From: Argentina anserina
Lineage: Eukaryota > Streptophyta > Magnoliopsida > Rosales > Rosaceae
Assembly: GCF_933775445.1 (NCBI RefSeq)
Contig: NC_065877.1
Location: 8,928,001-8,992,000, forward strand
Length of the DNA stretch: 64,000 nt
Direction of reading: 5' to 3'
Made by a program: the position numbers and the translations under genes. The notes beneath the pieces are model-generated. The model had not been told where the DNA came from and made no database searches. It saw only the letters and a list, made by a program, of their open reading frames with translations. This document shows, in pieces, positions 1 through 11,309 of the stretch (position 1 is its first letter; each line of letters begins with the position of its first letter).

Positions 1-640
1 CTAAAACTAGCTCAAAGTGCTGAGGCACTTCAGCATAGATTTGGGCATTTGGCAATAGATTTGGCTATATGCTATAATATTATATATGGTTGATCATTGA
101 TGGGTTGGGGACAAACACTAAAATCACATACGTGTTGAACAGGTTGGCCGAGGCGGGTGCACATCCGCCTCTGCTGCCGTTGCCGGCGGAACCACTTGAA
201 TTCTTTCCAGAAATAATATGTGATCATAAAGCTGGATATCATTACACACTATTAATTCGATTCAAGTAAAGAGTGTGAATTCAGTGGCCGCCTGTTGGGT
301 TGATCGAGCTTCGTTAAGCTATGCTGTTGGGTCCCCATTATCTCCGAAAACATGTATTGCTCGTTCACTGTTGTTTTCATCGTTTCAAGGTATTGGTCGA
401 CTGGTACATTCTTTTACCACATCCATCTCTGTCTCCAATTCGTCCACATAAGTGTGCAGTTGGTAACATCCTTCACTTAGCTTAGAAGGTGATGCTCATT
501 GCAGCTAACTATTAAGACGACAGTTGCACTGATATTCGAGCTCCTCGACTTACTTCTCCTTCAGTCCTTAGTGTTCAACCTCCTTTTTCCTCAAGTCTAA
601 CGTATCTTTTTTTTTTTAATAAACATAGGGTGTGATCCAT
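1..640. other. No gene recognised
   Basis: AT-rich sequence with short T runs. No open frame, repeat or RNA gene that I can support. Similarity to the NPH3-type gene further along the window starts only at about 641. Confidence 0.5.
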
Positions 641-1910
641 TATCGTAACGAATGGAAACCATACTTGGTAAACACTTCTTTGCTACACCCAACAGATTAA
701 GGCCTAATTTGGGACAGATTTTGGGAATGTTTTTGGGGCTACTTCAGTTTTTGGGAAAAATAAATGGTGTTTGGTAAAATTTCCAAAATATTCTTTTCAC
801 CAGAATAAATTTCTCCAACAGCTGAAATTCAAAAGCAAGGTTCATGCTGCTTTTGAAACTTGGAAAGCCACTTTTGAAAAAAAAAACACTGAGCTTTTGG
901 AAAACACGGGAGAAAACAAAGAAGAGAGTGTTTAATACATAGATAATAATGGTTTAGTTTTAAGGTAGATAATAATAATTATATATTATATTATATTTAA
1001 ATGTTAAAGATATTTCCTTCAAAAAAATGTTAAACATAAATTTAGAATTTAGACCTTGATATATATATATATATATAAATTTTCTCAGCATATAAATAGT
1101 TAATTGAGATCACGACATCCATTTGTAATCGTTGTAACCTTTTTGGATAGCTTTTGTATTTAGTACAATTGCAAAATATTTTATCAAAATAATAAAAAAC
1201 CCATAGTATATATAATTTAGTTAATTAATATTCATTATAATCATGGTAATAATCTTAAGATTTTTTTTATCATTTGTGTAATTTTATCAACTCAAGAGCA
1301 CTATTTAATTACAATTTACCAAACACAAAAAATAACTTTTCGTTTTCACCGCACTTCTGAAAAACATTTTACCAAACACCTTAACTGTTTTCTCTCACAA
1401 CAAATCTAAGTCATTTTACTCACATCAGACTCAAAAGTCATTTTACTCACAACACAACTGTCACAAACTGAGCATAATACACGTTGAGTTGTTGAATTGA
1501 CATTAATCTGTGTTCAGATGATGTTTATTAGTTATTTTTTCTCGAACTTCATCAAATTTGATCTGTAGCAGGCTTGAAAAAGCAAGTGTGGAACGGTTTG
1601 TGCGTCTGTTAACAGTCAATGCATCTTCTAATGCTCATATGTTTTGGCAGAAATAAACGTTTTCGATATAAATTCATTAGCAACTTGCAGTCGTTAGGAT
1701 TTCATGGACCATCAATCATGCTGTGATTTCGATTTATGGAGAACAAAGATCTCAATCTTGTTCATGTATGTACAAGCTTTTTATGGAGCTGATTCTGTGT
1801 TTCTTGTTCAAATTGGGGAAATGACTTTCCACAAGTTGGAACTACATCACTATATTGCGTTATGTGTGCGAGTAATTTCTACTGCGTCTGCGCTTTACAA
1901 AGATAGGTAA
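641..1910 (+). pseudogene. Truncated 5' fragment of an NPH3-type BTB gene
   Basis: This is a diverged partial copy of the 5' end of the NPH3-type gene at 35.1 kb. The exon-1 donor region (TTGGTAAACACTT at about 675) matches TGGTAAACACTT at 35,188, and both are followed by CCAACAGATTA. Intron text is shared (a GTAGCAGGCTTGA/GTAGTAGGCTTGA stretch, then AAAGCAAG), as is the start of exon 2, which ends with the peptide VQIGEMTFHK against [12 protein letters not shown] in the larger copy. About 45 bases spanning the acceptor and the CTTGLPSD region are missing. Nothing of the large NPH3-domain exon follows. A MITE (703-1475) interrupts the intron. The short open frame at 1704-1910 is not a plausible protein on its own. 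Non-functional. Confidence 0.72.
703..1475. mobile_element. hAT-like MITE inserted in the NPH3 fragment
   Basis: Non-coding AT-rich insertion at the point where the NPH3 intron copy loses similarity to its relative. The ends are partly inverted: GTGTTTGGTAAAATTT near 770 faces ATTTTACCAAACAC near 1370. It holds an (AT)9 tract at 1059-1076. Exact ends and TSD were not resolved; the limits come from the break in similarity with the copy at 35.2 kb. The superfamily is a guess from the GGCCTAATTTGG-like end. Confidence 0.5.
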
Positions 1911-2088
1911 TATATCATTTATAACAAGAAATGATTTGAGCGTAGTATTGGTTTAATTGGAAGTTTGAGTGACCAAACATGATATGCCCCCAAAAAAAAT
2001 ATATCGTCTCTCAATAGTTAGTGGCTTTCAAGCGGAAGATATTGAACAAAACCAAGTTGGGAGGGAGGAGACCAGCAAGAGGAAAGAT

Positions 2089-2371
2089 GAAGACATAGAT
2101 CATCCAAAAGACCAAAACATTATGTTATGATCTAGTTAATCTCCATTCGTACAGATAAAGAGGTTTATTAAAGTTGAATCACTCAATACTAAACATACTG
2201 AATGTACATGCCTGATACTTGATAACTCTTTGGAAAGTGGAAGATATAGATCAGCCAAAACAGCATAACATTTTCTAGTCGATCTCCATTCGTACAGACA
2301 GAGGTTTATCAGAGTTGAATCACTCAATACTAAACATACAGAATTTACATGCCTGATACTTGATAACTCTT
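2089..2371. repeat. Two-copy direct repeat, ~143-151 bp period
   Basis: Unit 1 (about 2089-2230) and unit 2 (about 2240-2371) share CTCCATTCGTACAGA, GTTGAATCACTCAATACTAA and GCCTGATACTTGATAACTCT, with small indels between them. It is a diverged tandem duplication in spacer. The open frame across it on the minus strand only reflects the repeat (the same peptide appears twice). Confidence 0.85.
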
Positions 2372-2379
2372 CCAAAATA

Positions 2380-4030
2380 ATCTCATTCTACAACCTGACA
2401 ATTCTAGTAAAACACAAACATTTTACCTATAACACTGCAAGGACCATGTGTTAATCATACTGGTGTTGAGACTGCATGCAAATATAAGTACCAAGTTAGA
2501 TAAAGTCCACGTATTAACAACTCAAGTAAAGAAATTTTGTATTTCTTTCAGATCAACATGACCAATCTGTGTTAATCGAGCAATCCTCTGATACGACATC
2601 AAAAACTACAGTGATGAATGTGTTTTTTATTTTTGAAACTTCTTTTATTTATTTAACAAAGGAGGGGGAAAAAATCTGACCTCCTATGTCTGATAAACTC
2701 CAACAAAGAGGATAAACAAAAGCTCAATCCGGCATGAATGTGTGAACTGTGAAGATACTACTTACTAAAATACTATTCAGGTTGAGAGCTTTTCTATATA
2801 AGAGCACTAGTCACTCTAAGGGGCATTCTATAGCATTTTCGAGCCTGTAAAATGAAAACATTACATAATATTACTCGTAACGTTATAGGAGGAAAATAGG
2901 AGGAAAAGAACAAATCCAAAGGCACCACTTTCCGTTCTTTCTTTGCATTTATTACTTCATTTACTTGTAACATAATATTTGTCTATTAGGGTTTTCCTTC
3001 TATTGCCTAATATCAGAATGTAAAGCTCTCAAAGAATTCCACTTCTCTTCTCTTTCCCTTTCCATGGTTCCATGGGAAAGATACAGAACACTTTCCTTCC
3101 GTCTACCAAACGAGGCCTAAATGCAGTTGGACAATTTTAACTCATAATATAAGAGTACACACTATTAGGGGAATACATCAATAATTAATTCAAGAGACAC
3201 AAAACCAAAAGATAATGGATGCTTTTGCAGGCCATCTCAGACAAAATTGCAAGATGCTAATTTTTATTTTATAATTCGGCTTGTTGGCAAATTATTCAAA
3301 TGCTTTAAGCTAGTACCAAACTAGAAAATACCAACAAAACCCCCAAAACCAGACATCTTGCAATCTTTCATTCAACTAAGAAGGCTTAACCACTTAAAGT
3401 CAAGAGCTAAATCTGTAGCAGTTTAGTCAACTCTGGCAACAAATAAGAGAATACAAATTGTAAATTGCATCTCCTGCTGCCATGCCAGAAAAGCAAAACG
3501 AAATTACCTAATATCTTCAAGTAAAATCTTGTTAGTCACTTTTACATATGATATATCACGTCTTTTACATATGATATATCACGTAAGCAACCATTTAGAC
3601 AAGTTTATAATAGTTTAGTTTTGTGGACTGCATCATCACTTATCAAAGACTTAACAATGTGACCAGGGTTTTGCAACAGTATAACCAGCAAACACCTGAT
3701 CTCTTACCATCTTGATGAATCTTGAATGGCATTACATTACCTAAAGGCTCCTGATATTTTTGTTAATGCAGTGAGGATCCCTAATCGCAAGATGATAGGC
3801 TGACGGGAGGGAGAGGCCAGCTAGTGCCTAGGCAAACTTTTCTATTCAACCCGACTCAGCTAGACACCACCCAATCTAATCGAGGACTCCAAGAAACACT
3901 AATTAATAATTCATAAGAGATGTTTTAGACAGAATGTCATCCATATCACAGACGATCATGACTGATAAGTACAGACATCATACTATACCCAAAACTGGAT
4001 AACCAACAATATCACAGGAAGGTGACTGAC
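2380..4030. other. Spacer, no gene recognised
   Basis: AT-rich spacer. It contains an exact 23-bp tandem duplication (listed separately) and a stretch ending at about 3120 in CTACCAAACGAGGCCTAAA, a motif often found at MITE ends. No matching inverted end was found, so no element is called. Confidence 0.5.
3539..3584. repeat. Exact 23-bp tandem duplication
   Basis: Two identical head-to-tail copies of a 23-bp unit containing TTTTACATATGATATATCACG, each carrying the palindrome GATATATC. Being exact, it is probably recent. Confidence 0.9.
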
Positions 4031-4031
4031 C

Positions 4032-4986
4032 TTATTCTGCAGAGCGTTCTCCATCATTCTGTTCCGCCTTGATGCAATGGAGATACAAAATAACATTGCA
4101 TAGGGTGTTGAGCAGCAACACAAGCATGAAAAGAACCGATACTATCACAATTTTCAGCACAAATTCATAAGTCACCATCGTCCACCAACCACCATGGCTC
4201 AGATCACCCTTTAAACTCAACTGGACTTCTAAAATCCAATAACTAAACATACCCAAAACTAGGGAAGGAGTCCCAAATATCAAAAGCAGCATCAAACCCA
4301 ACAGTTTGTTCCCCTCCATCAGTGAGCTGCTCTTTCTCACTGACTCAACCAGCCCCCGCGATTCTATCACAACAATCGACGATGCAAGGTTCAACTCCAA
4401 GTGAAGATAGATGCTACACATCAGTATAACAACATCGAAGATATACACCTTACCTACCTCAATCCCTCTAATCACCTTAAATAAATATTGCTCAGACTGA
4501 ACAATGTTGAACAAGGCAGCCTTGTTTGGAATAGAAAATACGACCAGACCAGGAAGAGGAAAGAAGGAGACAAATGCAGAGTTGAAGAGAGCGGAGATGA
4601 GTTTAACTGGTCGGCCATAATGTACTGTATATGTGATTGACCAGAGACCCAAAGTGTAGGGGATAGAACCCAAGTGGGAGAAGGAAGGCAAGGGATGAGA
4701 AAGAGAGAGCTAAGAGAGTCTCGGGTTGGTAATTGGTCGGAAAAGGATGCTCGGCCTTTAAGAGATTTTGACGGGTCGGATATGCTACTGAGGAGAATGA
4801 TTTGGGGAACATATAGAGGAACGAGAGATAGAAGAAGTATAAATACTCTGGCTTCAGAATCCGCAGGCACTCGCTGAGCACGGTGGTCAAGTTCCGACGT
4901 AGGGAATCCGGGGCGGCCGGATTTCCCAAACTGAGGGTTTCAGAACTTCGGGTATATATCATTTTGGACTCTTCTATTCTATTCAA
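4032..4986 (-). pseudogene. Frameshifted plant polytopic membrane protein
   Basis: Two overlapping minus-strand frames together look like one intronless gene for a plant-specific multi-pass membrane protein. The upstream frame (4986 down to about 4660) gives an N-terminal part with one hydrophobic stretch (YLYFFYLSFLYMF). The downstream frame (about 4690 to a stop at 4032) begins with the family-like SITYTVHYGRPVKL and has four or five hydrophobic segments, then a short charged C-terminus. The switch of frame falls between about 4655 and 4690. A third open frame at 4472-4870 overlaps the junction and is only a shadow. Function of the family is unknown to me. Either a pseudogene or an assembly indel; the intact downstream frame suggests recent damage. 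Confidence 0.6.
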
Positions 4987-5086
4987 GTAGGCTACGGAGG
5001 TTTATGGTCTAGCCCGAGTTCACTTGATGTTGGAAAAAAATGTTGGGCTTGATTGGTCCACTCCTACGGTGCCGACTCGGCGACTC

Positions 5087-5995
5087 GATTTTTTTTTTGG
5101 AGGAAAATGGATAAATTTCATTGGGTAAGTCTGTCCATGCGGCCGAAGCCTACAACTATCGGTAGTTATGCAAGAGGTGAACTTCAATACAAAACCATGT
5201 GCCAGGTCCATCGGGAGAGTAAAATCATATTCAAGCCTAAACTAGACTACTACACTAATCCAAAGAGAGCACACAAACGTGTTACCTAAGGATAAGCTAT
5301 ACTATTACTCACCGAAAAGAGAGCATTATTAGGAAAATAAAAGATTGTAAAAGTAAGAGCTGCAGACTAAGCCTAGGCTCGAAAAGACCTAGGTCCAGCC
5401 CAGTCATACCCATGAGAGTAGGTAGCCAAATTCACTGCCCAATAGAGAGAAACTAAAAGCTCTTGCACCGAAGTGCCCGAACCGCGCCGCTCCGTCGCCA
5501 AACCCCACCCCTCCGACAACCACTGGCCAAAGCTCTGCAAAGCCTCGTTGTCTGTCAACCGCCACAGCTTCAAGGAGAGACCTTTATGTTGCCCATCAGA
5601 CCAGCCAGAGAAAAACCCGAATCGATCGAATACTCAATTAAGATGGATCTCCGCCACAGACTCCCCATCTCATCACGCCATCTCCCTTCCTCTCCTTGCT
5701 GCCGACCAACACAGACTACTGCTCCTGTCCGACGAGAAAGACCCCGCCAGAGTACGCCACACGACAAACAGAAACGCAAGGCCACTCCATGGATAGCTCC
5801 CTAGAACAACCACTAAACACTCGTGTCTCTTCTAACAGCTATGTAGGGAAAGCCCACTGCCCAGCCGCACTCAATTCCCGTCCGACGACATCGTCGATTA
5901 ACGCGTCGTTGGATGGAACAAACAACCCAAACCTCGAAACCCTAGAGGAGAGGCTCCGAGAAAGAGGGAGACAAAAAAGTTAGAAATTTTAGGGT
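5087..5995 (-). mobile_element. ~0.9-kb non-autonomous non-LTR retroposon
   Basis: On the minus strand the segment ends in an A run (T run at 5089-5098 on the plus strand) preceded by AATGAAATTTATCCATTTTCC. It is flanked by a near-perfect direct repeat: GACTCGGCGACTCGATT at 5074 and GACTCGGCGATTCTATT at 5996 (15 of 17 bases equal). That is the signature of target-primed reverse transcription. The body is about 0.9 kb and GC-richer than its surroundings in its 5' two-thirds. It has short open frames but no reverse transcriptase or other domain I recognise. Best read as a non-autonomous LINE-mobilised retroposon (in size like the Sadhu type of Arabidopsis) or a retrocopied transcript. Confidence 0.68.
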
Positions 5996-6629
5996 GACTC
6001 GGCGATTCTATTGTTTTGTCACAACCATGACATAATGAAAAGACCAGTAGATTTGCGATACAATCAAGCATTATAAGAGCATCTGCACCGGCGAGCATCT
6101 ACAGGCGAGCTGCTCGAGCAGGAGGAGGGACCGGCCGGAGGAGCTCGAGCAGGAGGAGATGAAGCTCGCACCGGCGAGCTGCTCGCCCGATCGCTCGAGC
6201 AAGTTTTGCTCCGGCGTTTTCTCGTCCGCTTGGCGAAACCCACCGCCCGTGGGTGACGTCAGGCACGGGCCGATTTTTTTTCTGTTAGGCGCGTGGATTG
6301 CACGCGCCAGTAAAAAAAATGCGAGCCAATGTATGGCTGACACGTGTCTCACCGAATGGGCCAACGGTTTAATAGATCTGGGCCTTCCATTTTGAATCAG
6401 AAATTTTGATCAAATGGCCAGAATTAATTGGCAACGGCTACTATTTGATCAAAACGGAAATAAACCCAAAAAATTGTAAAAAAATCCCAAAAATTTCAAA
6501 ACTCTCCTAAAAAATTGCCTATAAATACTACTTCAATTTGTTATGAACTCACACCAATTTGTGCACAACAAATTGCACATCTTCCTCCATCTCCTCTATC
6601 ATTTCGTTTAGCATTTTTTTTCCAAAACA

Positions 6630-7857
6630 ATGGGCACCCATTGGCTTCCTTCCGAAGATTTACAAATGTGCATCTCTTTTGTCCGTCATAGTATTGATGA
6701 ATACGACGGTAACAAACAAAAGAGGGAAAAATTGTGGGAGACAATTCATACCAATTTTATGCAAAAAATTCGGAGCTAGCACAAGGTGAGAAAACTTCGA
6801 AGGAGCCGAAGAGCCGAGTCACGCTCGCTTCTCACTACAACAAGTTCAAGCTACTCTTGCAAAAATGAGGCGAACGTTTGGCGGCGGCACAGCAACGTGT
6901 AGTTAGCGGCACTTCGTTAATGGACGAAGTAAGTTTACATTGTTTTATCATATATTATAATTTTTATTTGATTATATGAATTAAATTGTGTAATTTATAT
7001 CTAATTTGTTTAAATATGTAGCATTGTTTACATTAATTATTTTAATATATCTAATTTTTTATATTATTTGTTTTATCTAATTTGTTTAAATATATAGCAT
7101 TGTTTATATTATTTGTTTTAATATATCTAATTTGTTAAATTATTTATTTTATCCAATTTATTTAAATTATGTAATTAAATATGTACCTAATATAAGTTTT
7201 TTACATCAGGAACGACAAACTCAATCTTGTTACTATAATGCTAAGAATAAAAAGTTTACACATTTTGAATGTTGGGAAGTGGTTAAAGATCATCCATCTT
7301 TCGTTGCGGTGCTACATACTACTCCATCTCCATATGCAAATAGTTACCACAGTACTCCTTCCGCAACTAAATTATCTCCAACCATCAATTTGGATGACGA
7401 CCAATTGAATGAGACACCTCAAAGCAACACGGCAGCTCCATCGAGTCCACCTAGACCAATGGAAACCAAGGCGGCAAAGGAACCTAGGCGCCAAAAGAAA
7501 CAGGGTAAGACTCTTATTGAGCAATAAGTGAAGGTTTTTCATATCATTGCAAGTGACCAAGCATCGTGGCATACCAAGAGACTAGCCCATAATGAAAGTG
7601 AGCTTAATTATTATGCGGAGTACATAGACATTCAAAAGTGGAAAGAAGCAAGGGCGGAAGAAGAGTTACGATTGAAGAAACAAGAGAATGACACAAGGAT
7701 CATGACAATGGATTTGGAGGCTATGACCCCAATCTCGAAAATGTATTTTACCAAGAGGAAACTAGCAATCCTTAATGAAGGAGAAGCTAGTCAAGATCAA
7801 CCTACCGATGAAACATATTCGGATTGTTATCACCCAAGTAGCGTGCTTTTTCCATAG
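6630..7857 (+). pseudogene. PIF/Harbinger ORF1 (SANT/Myb-like), broken
   Basis: A start at 6630 gives MGTHWLPSEDLQMCISFVRH, the usual opening of plant PIF ORF1 proteins, which help the transposase bind DNA. In-frame stops follow before the first intron. After an AT-rich intron (about 6930-7209) a second coding block begins at 7210 with the family-like sequence KKFTHFECWEVVKDHPSF. It runs to a single in-frame TAA at 7525-7527, then continues in the same frame to TAG at 7855 with a charged, helical KWKEARAEEELRLKKQEN segment. Several independent lesions make a working protein unlikely. Transcribed convergently with the transposase. Confidence 0.78.
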
Positions 7858-7971
7858 TAGTTATAGTATTGTACTAAGAATAAATCTGGGCTTGGCTCGT
7901 CATTTTATGTAATTTAAATTTTTCGAGAAATAAAATGCAATTTATTTATTAAGTTGAAATTGAAATACACA

Positions 7972-9025
7972 TTAAATTAAAACACTATGACGTATAATTG
8001 CCCATCGAGATTGCAAGATGCCAAATGTCCTCTCCACATCTTTCCGGTATGCCTCTTGTTTCTTTGCGAAGAGCTTATCTTGCGGCGTCTGGAGATTGAA
8101 AATTGTTTTGACAAATGTAGAGTACCTTAGATATATTCTGTCAGCCAGATAATAAGCTGTGGTGTACCTTTGTCCATGGACTTTGTAGACGACAGTTGAG
8201 CCTCTTCCGGCAAGGATCTCTGAGAACACATTCGATAGGTGAAGCACATTAATGTCATTTTTAGCTCTAGGACACCCAAAAAAACTGTGCCATATCCATG
8301 TATCATACGAGGCCACTGCCTCTAGGATAAGCGTTGGGCGACCCTTTCGCCCCGAGTATGCCCCTTGATAGGCGGTTGGGCAGTTCTTCCACTCCCAATG
8401 CATGCAGTCGATGCTTCCAATCATACCTGGAAAACCTCGGCGTTCGTCTTTAGCTAGTAGTCGCGTGAGGTCTGTCGGTGTTGGACTGCGGAGGTATCTT
8501 GGACCATAGAGATGAACCACTTGGCTGCAAAACTCCTTCATACATTCCAGGGTAGTCGATTCCCCCATCCTTGTAATTTCAGTACACTGATCTGCGGCTG
8601 ACCCGTACGCTAGCATTCGTAGAGCCCCGGTCATCTTTTGTTGGGGAAGTAGCCCTAGCAAACCAGTGACGTCTTCTCTTTGATGCCAAGACATGTCGTG
8701 GTTGCAGAGGTCCGTCATGATAATGTTGAATCGGTCTCTGTTCATCCTGTACCTCCGCGAAAGTCTTGAGCGTCGAAAATTGGACGTTAGATGAAGTAAT
8801 CTTCCATGAGATTGCGTCCCCTAGATAGCCTCTGACGTGGCTTATTCGGTTTTTTACCGCGACGTGAACCGCTTGGTCATGTTGATTTTCATCATCGTGT
8901 TGTGCTTCCGCCATGACCACCTGATTCACGAATGATTGCTCCATATCGGCATCCTCTTCTTGTTGACGTTGTCTCCGCCTGAAAAAATTGTGGAAGCTGA
9001 AAGGATTCATCAGAGTGATGAACAA
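7972..9025 (-). pseudogene. Harbinger transposase (DDE), frameshifted and truncated
   Basis: The long frame 8745-7972 has the Harbinger nuclease hallmarks in order: GMIGSIDCMHWEWKNCP (first catalytic Asp), FFGCPRAKNDINVLHLS (second Asp), YYLADRIYLRYSTFVKTI and DVERTFGILQSRWAIIRH (catalytic Glu region). The N-terminal part lies in another frame (9025 to about 8790), with the switch just upstream of the RRRYRMNRDRF segment. The protein stops soon after the Glu motif, where relatives continue for several dozen residues. So there is a frameshift plus a shortened C-terminus. Catalytic residues are kept but the gene is not expected to give active enzyme. Confidence 0.85.
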
Positions 9026-9130
9026 GGAAATGTTACAAAGTGTTTAGCTTGAAGGATGAGTTATATGCTCGGATTCTTCACAATGGTGTGAGTATAAAAT
9101 GAGTGATATTAGACGTTTTATAGCAAATTG

Positions 9131-9332
9131 GTCGAAAATCTTATCATAAATTTGGTCAAATTATTTTGCCGACAGTGACACGTGTCAATTCTCTACTAGT
9201 CGAAAATCTTATCGGAAATCTGCTCTAATTATTTTACCGACAATGACACGTGGCAGTGACACCTATCAATTATCTATTAGTCGAAAATCTTATCGGAAAT
9301 TTTGGATAATATCGAGTCGATAATAACACGTG
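9131..9332. repeat. Sub-terminal direct repeats of the PIF/Harbinger element
   Basis: GTCGAAAATCTTATC occurs at 9131, 9199 and 9280. Each copy is followed by an E/G-box core CACGTG at 9179, 9247 and 9327, within ACACGTGKC. Spacing is 68-81 bp. A related GACACGTGTC lies near the other end at about 6339. Candidate binding sites for ORF1 or transposase; plant bZIP/bHLH factors could also bind CACGTG. Confidence 0.7.
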
Positions 9333-9543
9333 GCACATTATTATTGGTTGTAAATATATCTGGTAAAAAAATTAATCATTTCACAACAAGACAAAATTGA
9401 ATTGCTCAAGCAAATTGTAAATGGGTGTGTGAAAAAATCGATTTGCTTGAGCAAAATATGAAATCGATTTGCTTGAAGCAAAATTTGCTTCTAGGACCAC
9501 CTTTTGCTTGAGCAAAACCATTTTATGGGTGCGGATGCTCTAA

Positions 9544-10758
9544 AGTTCAAAAATGCAGATGACATTCAACTATGTCAATATTGAAATGTATTAGTTTAAA
9601 GGTGCATATACTGGGAAATTGAAGTTTTGTGAACTTGGCGTAATTGGGATTAGATTTCAAGTTTGGTGTTGCAGTTCATCGGATTATAGATCCTTAACTA
9701 TGTTCTCACATGTACGAGGCTGACATCCTTTCACATGTAGTGACCATGGAAAATAGCCAACGCTTCCAGAGCATCAATCGAAAGGTTTCCTGGCATCTTC
9801 ATTTGACAGGTAATTTTATTGTACAACAATACATGATATATATTCGATATCGTGAGGCTGTCATTGTATTATGAGTTGGGTCAGAGATCTCGTATGCATA
9901 ACATACATCAATGCACCATAGACAAACCCTCATTTGATCGGCTCACTTTAGTCTGAAATCATCACCTCACAGAATCATGCCCAGGCCTGTCATTTTGTGA
10001 TTAGTATAAATTGCTACTTTTATTTTTGGAGAGGAATTACTTCATTATTTAGTCTGGACTCTGGAGCTAGATGTGGCATCCATCTGACTTTCAATTGACT
10101 TCGCAGCTTGTGTCCCTATTGCCTCATTCTTAAAAGCTTCCTGCTAATTACCTAGTCGTTCCTTACCCTACCATACAATTTGTTTACTCTATTATCTCCA
10201 CATCACCCTCATGCTTAGATTTTCGTCTACTATTTCCACAGTGCTAATCTCGTATGATCGAGCAGGTAATGGAGAAGTGTGGAAGAGCAAAAGCCTCCTG
10301 TGGAAACAACTCTGCCCTCATCCATCGCCCTTGTAAGCCAGCCTGCTCTCGTTCGGTCTCTAGTAATTTGCTCCACGAGAGGCTGCGCGCTAAAACCAAA
10401 ACTACTGTCTTTTCCTGCATAACAGTGATATGATACACCACTCTGTAGTAATACCTTAATAATCCCTTCTTCAATGAGGAGATTGTGCCGAATCTGAGTT
10501 TGTTAACGGCACTCGGCTAGAGATCGAAACCATAGCAGAGCCAAGTCGACTTTTTTATACTATCGATCTCTATGTGCACGTACAAGCTTCATTCAATAGC
10601 TTTATATTATGAAATCGGATTGGATTAGGTTATTATTTTAGGTCTTTAACTGTGTTCGCCTCACCGAGTTAAACAAAGCCAAAGAAAGTAGCTTCCATCA
10701 GACGATTGCCAAAAGACACATTTTTTTTTCAGATCGATCGGAGTTCGGACGTCCAAAT
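9544..10758. other. Spacer, no gene recognised
   Basis: Only short open frames without recognisable motifs. No repeat structure that I can support. Confidence 0.5.
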
Positions 10759-11307
10759 ATGAGACATATCTGCTCGCTCATTCCTCGTTGGCAAAAGATA
10801 CTTCTTGTCTTAGGTCTCATTGAGTTTATAGCCATTCAGCTGTATGACTCATACGAGGATGAGGTGCTCCGCCCCGAATGACCAGATTTCCAGATCGACT
10901 TGACCGCCCTGGGCCAACTACTTGATGTGACCGCTGGTCTCGGCCCGCCGGAGTTAGCCGCCACGTTGAACGTGACGGTCATGGTTATCAACCCTAACGT
11001 AAAGCTTGAATTGGTATCGAGGCCATGTTGTTCCTCATCAAGAAAATTAATGCGGATGGACCCGATAGCGTGTTGCTCGCAGCGAAGCCGGTGAGTCCTT
11101 ACTTCTTTATGCCTACGAGGACAAACACCACTGTTAGTTTTAGTCTCTCAATTAACAACGGCCAATACCTTCATCGACCATGATAGAGTGGCCAAGCCAA
11201 TTTTAGAAGCCAAGGCAGGCGCCGGTTCAGTTAGGTTTGCGATCAGGATGACGGCTGGTGGAATTCCAGAAGCGTCTGGTACCAAGGTTTCGAGCGTTCC
11301 AAAGTGA
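10759..11307 (+). pseudogene. LEA-2 (NDR1/HIN1-like) pseudogene
   Basis: From an ATG at 10759 the frame reads a short cytosolic N-terminus, a hydrophobic anchor (ILLVLGLIEFIAIQLY), then a stop in DSYEDEVLRPE*. The same frame continues with PDFQIDLTALGQLL and ELAATLNVTVMVINPN. This order (membrane anchor, then beta-rich domain with an 'INPN'-type motif) is that of LEA-2 proteins of the NDR1/HIN1-like type. Two further frame changes are needed to follow the domain (MLFLIKKINADGPDSVLL..., then TFIDHDRVAKPILEAKAG...) to a TGA at 11305. At least one nonsense and two frameshift lesions: a dead intronless copy. The family call rests on motif order only. Confidence 0.5.
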
Positions 11308-11309
11308 AC

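Larger units (their letters stand above)
6077..9540. mobile_element. PIF/Harbinger DNA transposon, complete but dead
   Basis: A 3,464-bp element bounded by terminal inverted repeats (TIRs) GAGCATCTGCACC at 6077 and GGTGCGGATGCTC ending at 9540 (one mismatch). It is flanked on both sides by TAA (6074-6076 and 9541-9543), the 3-bp TSD typical of PIF/Harbinger. It carries the two expected divergent genes: a SANT/Myb-like ORF1 on the plus strand and a Harbinger transposase on the minus strand, both with lesions. The sub-terminal regions hold GCTCGAGCAA / TTGCTTGAGCAAA motifs in opposite orientation. Ends look mobilisable if a transposase is supplied in trans. Confidence 0.93.

Noticed and set aside
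2820..3120. Possible MITE ending in CTACCAAACGAGGCCTAAA
   Set aside because: No inverted partner end or TSD could be found.
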